Assembly (NCBI GenBank): GCA_950022495.1 | Contig: CATLLJ010000004.1 | Span: forward strand, 47,730 to 111,729 | Direction: 5' to 3' | Source of the DNA: an uncultured bacterium | GTDB taxonomy: Bacteria > Cyanobacteriota > Vampirovibrionia > Gastranaerophilales > Gastranaerophilaceae | DNA length: 64,000 bases | The notes under the pieces: model-generated | Databases searched by the model: none | Seen by the model: only the letters and a program-made list of their open reading frames with translations | Told to the model about the DNA's origin: nothing | Translations under genes and position numbers: made by a program | Shown: one piece after another, positions 58,354 through 64,000 of the stretch | Numbering within the stretch: position 1 is the first letter of the stretch | Layout of the letters: each line of letters opens with the position of its first letter

Positions 58354-59403
58354 TTATGAAAATATCAAGTTGTGAATAAAATCCAAAACAACTTTTGGAT
58401 TAGGAAAATTTGTACATGCATTTTTGTACTTACTGAAATGACAGTGTTTCTTAAAACATGGCTGGCATGGAAGACCTTCTCCGCCAAGAGCGATGTACTT
58501 TTCAGGGCTTCCAAGAGGTGCAAGAATATTTTTCGGAGTGCAGGTAAATATTGTTATTATTGCAGGTTTTCCTGTTGCCCATGCAAGATGTGCACTGCCG
58601 CTATCCACAGTTAAAACCAAATCTGCTCTTGAATATAATTCAATAAGTTCCATTAAATTTGTTTTTCCTACAAGATTTAAACCTCGATTTTCACTAATAT
58701 ATTGAATTAATTCGTTGTCTTTTTCTGTACCTGTGAAAATAAGATTACATTTTTCGGTTAGGTTTCCAACTAAGGTTTTCCAATTATCTTTGTCCCAGTG
58801 TTTTGCATCCCATGTCGTTGCCGGAGAAATAACCACAATCGGCTTTTTATTATCTAATTCTGCAATTATATCATCAATTTCTTGAATTTCATGGTTATTT
58901 CGCGGAGGCAATGATACTTTGATATTTTCAATATTTATTCCAAGATGCTGTGCATATTTAAGATAATTCATTACAATCGGGCCGTCAGGGTTGTACGAAA
59001 TATCTTTAACCCATTCATTGCCAGCAAGGAATGCTAATTCTTTTGCTTTTTTTGAAGTAATTCTTCGCTTGGCACCGCAAAGCAGCAGCCACCAGAAACT
59101 TTTTTGCATCATTTGAGCATCAATTGCTATATCATATTTTTCAGCTCTTATTTGTTTTAATATGCTGAAAAATTCTTTGAAATTTTCTATAATCGAACCT
59201 TGTTTTCTCCACTTGTAAAGTGGAACAAATATTGTTTTATCAACGCAAGGATTATTTTCAATAACTTGAACACCTCTTTCTGATACAAGCCAGTGAACTT
59301 CATAACCTGCATCTTTTAAGGCATTTGCTAATGGAATATTAAAAATTACATCCCCGAGAGATGATAATTTTATAAGCAATATTTTTTGTTTTTTTCCTTC
59401 CAT
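58354..59403 (-). CDS. Glycosyltransferase family 9 (heptosyltransferase-like)
   Basis: KILLIKLSSLGDVIFNIPLANALKDAGYEVHWLV; LVLTVDSGSAHLAWATGKPAI. Confidence 0.93.
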   Translation of the reverse strand: MEGKKQKILLIKLSSLGDVIFNIPLANALKDAGYEVHWLVSERGVQVIENNPCVDKTIFVPLYKWRKQGSIIENFKEFFSILKQIRAEKYDIAIDAQMMQKSFWWLLLCGAKRRITSKKAKELAFLAGNEWVKDISYNPDGPIVMNYLKYAQHLGINIENIKVSLPPRNNHEIQEIDDIIAELDNKKPIVVISPATTWDAKHWDKDNWKTLVGNLTEKCNLIFTGTEKDNELIQYISENRGLNLVGKTNLMELIELYSRADLVLTVDSGSAHLAWATGKPAIITIFTCTPKNILAPLGSPEKYIALGGEGLPCQPCFKKHCHFSKYKNACTNFPNPKVVLDFIHNLIFS

Positions 59404-59460
59404 TTTGAAAAATCCTCTGAAGTTCATTATATGTTAAAAGAGTTCTATCGTCCAGCAAAC

Positions 59461-59991
59461 TTATAAAACAGTTAGAAATGTGATATATTTATCTCCGTAT
59501 TTTTTTTGTTTTAACATCTCAAATCCTGTAAAATCAACATCTGTTACGTGTTCCAGAATAATAATTCCTGTGCAGATTTCTTTAACAGCATCAAGGCTGC
59601 TTTCATAAATTCCTGAAAAATACGGGGGATCAATGTATACAACATCAGGTTTAAAACCTTGCGGTAACTTTTTGCAGGCTTTTAAACTATCACCTAATAT
59701 GAGTTTTAAATAATTATCTTTTTCATATTTTTTGAAGTTTGATTTAATTATATTATAAACTTTTTTATTTTTTTCAATGGAAACAATTTTTGAAAAACCT
59801 CTGGATAGTGCCTCCAATCCCATAATTCCCGAGCCTGCGTACATATCTAAAAAGCTTGAACCTTCAAAATCAATCATTGCCTGCAAGGTATTGAAAACAC
59901 TCATTCTGACTTTTGATAAAGTCGGACGTGTAATGTTTTCATCCGGTGCGGTAATTTTTTGTCCTTTGTACATTCCAGCCGTAATATTCAT
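59461..59991 (-). CDS. rsmD: 16S rRNA (guanine966-N2)-methyltransferase
   Basis: RPTLSKVRMSVFNTLQ; FLDMYAGSGIMGLEALSRG; VVYIDPPYF. Confidence 0.94.
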   Translation of the reverse strand: MNITAGMYKGQKITAPDENITRPTLSKVRMSVFNTLQAMIDFEGSSFLDMYAGSGIMGLEALSRGFSKIVSIEKNKKVYNIIKSNFKKYEKDNYLKLILGDSLKACKKLPQGFKPDVVYIDPPYFSGIYESSLDAVKEICTGIIILEHVTDVDFTGFEMLKQKKYGDKYITFLTVL

Positions 59992-60082
59992 ATATGTAAA
60001 TTATCATAAAATAATTCAATTAAAAAGATGATTAAATTACTAATATGTCGGTTTAAAATTAAAGAACTGTTGTGGAGAAAAC

Positions 60083-60211
60083 ATGAAAAAGATTTTAATA
60101 ATTCTAGGTATACTAATTTTTATCAATCTGCTTATAATCACAGCAAGCAGAGTTATTGCTGCAGAATCAAATACAGCAATCCCAAATTCTATTACAGCAA
60201 ATCTTTTTTAG
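60083..60211 (+). CDS. Small exported peptide (42 aa)
   Basis: MKKILIILGILIFINLLIITASRVIAAESNTAIPNSITANLF*; RBS gtggag. Not in ORF track (below length cutoff). Confidence 0.55.
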   Translation: MKKILIILGILIFINLLIITASRVIAAESNTAIPNSITANLF

Positions 60212-60885
60212 TATTCCATTTTCCAGCCGGCATTCATAATTTCGGTTAAACAACCGGAAGCACGGGATGAAAATGTTCCTGAGTTGCCTGTACAAGTTGA
60301 AGCTGCGGCATAGACTTTCGGGTCTCTGGAATTTGAACCAAAGTCTGCAACTGTTCCATCAGATTTGATATCAACTGCAAATGTATCACGACCAATCATA
60401 TTTGGTTCAGCAGTACCGTTTACGTCAATAATAAGTGTAAGAAGGCTATTTTCATATTTACCGCAAATAGCTGCTCCATTTGTAGTCTGGATACAATAAT
60501 CTTTTTTATCCATAGCTCCTGCAGCACCTAATGCGATTGAAACATAACTATTTGAAATACATTGATTGTTTCCAGTACCGCAATTTCTTTTTACGGTTTT
60601 GAAATATGTATTTAAGAAATAACATGGTACATTACTGGATGCGGTACATTCATTGCCGGTAGTAGCAGTTTTTATAATAGCTTGAGTTTCATAAAAATTA
60701 TCAACGTGTTCGTCATTCATAATTGCCTGAGCTGCGTCAGAAATTTGTGAATAAGCTTTTTGAAGCTGGGCTGTATATAATCTATTCTTGTAGTTTTTCA
60801 TTACACCGGGAATTGTTAAAACAGCTACAACTCCGACAATACCAAGTGTAATTAAAACTTCTGATAGTGTAAAACCTTTTTTCAT
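60208..60885 (-). CDS. Type IV pilin-like/pseudopilin protein
   Basis: MKKGFTLSEVLITLGIVGVVAVLTIPGVMKNYKNRLYTAQLQKAYSQISDAAQAIMND. Confidence 0.9.
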   Translation of the reverse strand: MKKGFTLSEVLITLGIVGVVAVLTIPGVMKNYKNRLYTAQLQKAYSQISDAAQAIMNDEHVDNFYETQAIIKTATTGNECTASSNVPCYFLNTYFKTVKRNCGTGNNQCISNSYVSIALGAAGAMDKKDYCIQTTNGAAICGKYENSLLTLIIDVNGTAEPNMIGRDTFAVDIKSDGTVADFGSNSRDPKVYAAASTCTGNSGTFSSRASGCLTEIMNAGWKMEY

Positions 60886-60901
60886 ATATAATCCTTTCAA
60901 A

Positions 60902-61525
60902 TTAATATTTCATTACCCAGTTATCTTCAATAATTTTGTTCAAACAGCCATGACCGTATATATCTTTTGTGTTTGCATTATTACAGTTTGCCGGATTAAC
61001 ATGTGACATAACTTCTTTCTTAGCAGTATCTATTCTAAATCTGAACATATCACGTCCGCCGACATTTGGTCCATCTGTTGAGTTTACATCAACTGTAACA
61101 ACACATTCAGTTAATGTTTCACACATTAAATCAATAGCTTCTCCGCTTTTTAATCTAGCGTATGCTGATGCCGGTAATTGAAGTGCCTGTCCGGTATTTG
61201 AGCCCATTTTTCTATAAGTTGTTGCAAATGGTCTTGCCCCGTCAGTTATAGCTTCACCTGAAAGTTTAAAATATTTATTCAAAAATTCAGCTTGTTTATC
61301 AACTGCACCGACTTTTGCATAAGGAGTTTGGTTAAAATAAGAAACATTATTATCAATGCAAGCCTGTTCCATTGCACTTGAAAGAGCTTCATAAGTTTTC
61401 TTTAATCTTGTTGTGAACAATTTATTATGATAATCTTTCATAAAGCTCGGTAATGTTAGTGCCGCAATGACTCCAATTACAGTCATTGTAATTAATAATT
61501 CGCCAATAGTAAGGGCTTTTCTCAT
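60902..61525 (-). CDS. Type IV pilin-like/pseudopilin protein, variant cleavage motif
   Basis: MRKALTIGELLITMTVIGVIAALTLPSFMKDYHNKLFTTRLKKTYEALSSAMEQA. Confidence 0.85.
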   Translation of the reverse strand: MRKALTIGELLITMTVIGVIAALTLPSFMKDYHNKLFTTRLKKTYEALSSAMEQACIDNNVSYFNQTPYAKVGAVDKQAEFLNKYFKLSGEAITDGARPFATTYRKMGSNTGQALQLPASAYARLKSGEAIDLMCETLTECVVTVDVNSTDGPNVGGRDMFRFRIDTAKKEVMSHVNPANCNNANTKDIYGHGCLNKIIEDNWVMKY

Positions 61526-61697
61526 ACTCTTATCCTGTTCCCGATTGCAACCTATAAATCAATTATACAACTTTTTTCATTGCTTTTCAAGTGTAGGAAA
61601 GTTTTTGAAAATTCATACTATTAAATTTTTTATTACTATTATGGTATATAAATAAATCTTATGATAGAATATGTTTGAGGATTGAAGGGAGTTTAGA

Positions 61698-62879
61698 ATG
61701 TCTAATACACGAGCTATTATAATTGTTATTGATTCAATGGGAATAGGTGCAATGCCTGATTGTAAAGATTTTGGTGATATTCCGGAATGTAACACTTTAA
61801 AACACGTTTGTGAATTTAATAAAGGTTTAAATGTTCCAAATCTTGAAAAGATGGGGCTGGGAAATATTCAGGATTTTGATGGGATTAAGAAAGTTGAAAA
61901 TCCAATTGCAACTTATGCAACTCTTGTTGAAAAATCTAAGGGAAAAGACACTACAACAGGTCACTGGGAAATTGCAGGAATTACATTAGACAGACCTTTT
62001 GCAACATTTCCGCAAGGTTTTCCGGCTGAACTTATTGATAAATTTATAAAAGAAACAAACTGCGGCGGTGTCCTTGCAAATTGCCCTGCCAGCGGAACAG
62101 CAATTATTGAAAAACTAAATGATGAACATCATGCAACCAAATTTCCTATTGTTTATACTTCTGCAGACAGTGTTTTTCAAATTGCAGTTGATACAGATTT
62201 AATTCCATTAGAAACGCTTTACAAATGGTGCGAAACTGCGAGAAAAATCCTTACTGAAGACGATTATTACGTATCAAGAGTAATTGCAAGACCATATAAA
62301 ATTATTGACGGCAAACCAACAAGAATTTCAAAAGACAGACGAGATTATTCTATTGAACCAATTGCACCGACTTTATTAAATGAAGTTAAAGATAACGGTG
62401 GAAAAGTCATCGGGATTGGCAAGATTGAAGATATATTTTCAAAATCAGGTATTACACATGCTATTCACACGGGTTCTAACAAAGAAGGGTTAGAACTGAC
62501 ATTGAAAGCTGTTCGTAATGAATTGCCGCTTGAAGATATTGCTTATATTAAAGGTCAAACTTACAATGATACTGAAATAATTTTTACTAATCTTGTAGAT
62601 ACTGACATGCTTTACGGTCATAGAAATGATCCTAAAGGTTACGGGCAGGCAATTGAAGAGATTGATACATATTTAGAACCAATCATGGATGCAATGACGG
62701 ATGATGATTTGTTGATTATTACAGCTGATCATGGATGCGACCCTACAGTAGAAGGTACCGACCATACACGTGAAAAAGTTCCATTCCTTATGTATTCAAA
62801 AGTTTTACCATCAAATGGGAATTTAGGTGAAATTGATGGTTTTGACGCTATTGCAAGTTTTATTAAAGATTGGATTTAA
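61698..62879 (+). CDS. deoB: Phosphopentomutase
   Basis: IIVIDSMGIGAMPDC; GKDTTTGHWEIAG; ADHGCDPTVEGTDHTREKVPFL. Confidence 0.97.
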   Translation: MSNTRAIIIVIDSMGIGAMPDCKDFGDIPECNTLKHVCEFNKGLNVPNLEKMGLGNIQDFDGIKKVENPIATYATLVEKSKGKDTTTGHWEIAGITLDRPFATFPQGFPAELIDKFIKETNCGGVLANCPASGTAIIEKLNDEHHATKFPIVYTSADSVFQIAVDTDLIPLETLYKWCETARKILTEDDYYVSRVIARPYKIIDGKPTRISKDRRDYSIEPIAPTLLNEVKDNGGKVIGIGKIEDIFSKSGITHAIHTGSNKEGLELTLKAVRNELPLEDIAYIKGQTYNDTEIIFTNLVDTDMLYGHRNDPKGYGQAIEEIDTYLEPIMDAMTDDDLLIITADHGCDPTVEGTDHTREKVPFLMYSKVLPSNGNLGEIDGFDAIASFIKDWI

Positions 62880-62911
62880 AAATTGTTGTAGAAATTTTTT
62901 AGTTTTTGTTA

Positions 62912-62938
62912 TATAATTCTGTTGTGAAAATTTTTCAC
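62912..62938 (+). promoter_or_regulatory. -10 box followed by perfect palindrome (candidate operator) upstream of ferredoxin
   Basis: TATAAT 62912-62917; GTGAAAATTTTTCAC 62924-62938. Confidence 0.5.
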
Positions 62939-62965
62939 GGGTTGTAAATATAAGGAGAAAACAAA

Positions 62966-63142
62966 ATGACAGTTAAAGTTAATGATAGTTGTATTGCTTG
63001 CGGTGCTTGCGAATCAATTTGTGATGCAGTATTTTCAATTGAAGACAAAGCAGTTGTTAATGAAGCTGCTGTAGCTGATAATATTGATGCTGTTAAAGAA
63101 GCTGCTGATGCATGCCCTGTTGCAGCAATCGAAGTTGAATAA
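62966..63142 (+). CDS. 4Fe-4S ferredoxin (58 aa)
   Basis: MTVKVNDSCIACGACESICDAVFSIEDKAVVNEAAVADNIDAVKEAADACPVAAIEVE*; RBS aaggag. Not in ORF track (short). Confidence 0.93.
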   Translation: MTVKVNDSCIACGACESICDAVFSIEDKAVVNEAAVADNIDAVKEAADACPVAAIEVE

Positions 63143-63165
63143 TAAATATATTCAATTACAAATTT

Positions 63166-63201
63166 AAAAGAGTGCTAGGAAATTCCTAGCACTCTTTTTT
63201 T
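63166..63201. terminator. Terminator after ferredoxin
   Basis: aaaagagtgctaggaaattcctagcactctttttt. Confidence 0.85.
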
Positions 63202-63218
63202 ATATAAATCATTTATTT

Positions 63219-63620
63219 TTAAAAATTACAACCTAATGCAAGAGTTCTGCCGTTATTTTGTGCTTCATCAAGTGCTGCACTGTTAGATAACATTTCAATT
63301 GACTCGCCGTTTGAATCCATAATACCAAGAATTTGACAATTCATGTGGCTGTTACTGTTAGTATTGTTCATCAAATTATTAACTTTATTATTTAATTCTT
63401 CTATTTGGACAGTTAAATTATCAATTTCGCTATTATTGTTATTTTGTGCGTATTGGTTATTTTGAATTTGCTCTTTTGCACGGTCAAATTTTTGTTGATT
63501 ATTTTCTTTAATTTTTACTTCTGAAGCATCTTTAGTATTTGTGTAAATTGCTGCTATTACAAACACAAATAAACATAAAAATATAATTGTTAGCATTTTA
63601 AACTTGTTATAATTATCCAT
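63219..63620 (-). CDS. Single-TM coiled-coil hypothetical protein
   Basis: MDNYNKFKMLTIIFLCLFVFVIAAIYTNTKDA then Q/N-rich coiled coil IDNLTVQIEELNNKVNNLM; start 63620. Confidence 0.65.
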   Translation of the reverse strand: MDNYNKFKMLTIIFLCLFVFVIAAIYTNTKDASEVKIKENNQQKFDRAKEQIQNNQYAQNNNNSEIDNLTVQIEELNNKVNNLMNNTNSNSHMNCQILGIMDSNGESIEMLSNSAALDEAQNNGRTLALGCNF

Positions 63621-63687
63621 AGCCTCTCCCCTAGTTTTGGTGTAATAACATATTAGCATAAATGATTTTAATAGGGCTAATATATAA

Positions 63688-63723
63688 AAATAAGTTACAT
63701 GATATTATTCATGTAACTTATTT
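63688..63723. terminator. Perfect 15-bp-stem terminator 3' of the repeat precursor ORF
   Basis: AAATAAGTTACATGA-tattat-TCATGTAACTTATTT. Confidence 0.8.
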
Positions 63724-63741
63724 TATATATTTATTTTAATT

Positions 63742-64000
63742 TTAATATAATGTAGGTGTTGGGCTACCTCCATTGTCTCCGCCTTCTTCACCAAGTGCGT
63801 ACGTTGTCATCTTTTGATTAGTGTCGCTGCCGCCTTCTTCGCCAACGGCGTATGTTGTCATTTTTTGATCTTTAGGAGCCTGTTTAATACCTTCACCTCC
63901 ATTTTCTTCCGGAGAATAGGTAACTTTTAAAGCATCTTTTGGAATAGCCTGTTTAATACCTTCACCTCCATTTTCTTCCGGAGAATAGGTAACTTTTAAA
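63742..64000 (-). CDS. Candidate multi-core graspetide (omega-ester RiPP) precursor peptide, C-terminal part (runs off right edge)
   Basis: Minus-strand translation: ...LKVTYSPEENGGEGIKQAIPKDALKVTYSPEENGGEGIKQAPKDQKMTTYAVGEEGGSDTNQKMTTYALGEEGGDNGGSPTPTLY*. Two TTxxxxEE units plus a 69-nt tandem repeat. Not in ORF track (truncated). Confidence 0.75.
   Translation of the reverse strand, partial: LKVTYSPEENGGEGIKQAIPKDALKVTYSPEENGGEGIKQAPKDQKMTTYAVGEEGGSDTNQKMTTYALGEEGGDNGGSPTPTLY

Noticed and set aside
63878-64000. 69-nt tandem repeat as a CRISPR or non-coding satellite
   Set aside because: The period is a multiple of three, the frame stays open and continues into TTYA(V/L)GEE units with a proper stop; coding explanation preferred.

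Overview
The window is an AT-rich bacterial chromosome segment. Gene content (yceD-rpmF-plsX-fabHDG-acpP-fabF, PFP-type phosphofructokinase, several pseudopilins, murC-murB-ddl-ftsQ) fits a gut Gastranaerophilales/Melainabacteria-like genome, but taxonomy is an inference. Most of it is housekeeping: fatty-acid synthesis, dnaJ/grpE, metG, leuS, adk, speE, ispD/ispF, thiL, lepB, rsmD, deoB. Unusual layers on top of this are: (1) at the right edge, on the minus strand, the 3' end of an ORF with tandem repeats and two TTYA(V/L)GEE motifs, matching the TTxxxxEE core of plesiocin-type graspetides (omega-ester RiPPs), cut off by the window and absent from the ORF track; (2) a probable cobalamin riboswitch at about 27150-27298 whose expression-platform hairpin covers the RBS of an undescribed two-gene operon (a Cys/His-motif protein plus a membrane protein); (3) ten small XRE-type HTH regulators, all on the minus strand and each beside a divergent plus-strand gene, including a duplicated module in which one copy of the partner gene is frameshifted; (4) several dispersed repeat/MITE-like families, including a 413-bp element with perfect 17-bp terminal inverted repeats and a palindromic repeat inserted in-frame in leuS; (5) a small accessory island splitting fabG from acpP; (6) an orphan FliI/SctN-type ATPase. 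Three genes missing from the ORF track were recovered by eye: partial manC at 1-237, a 42-aa exported peptide at 60083-60211, and a ferredoxin at 62966-63142.
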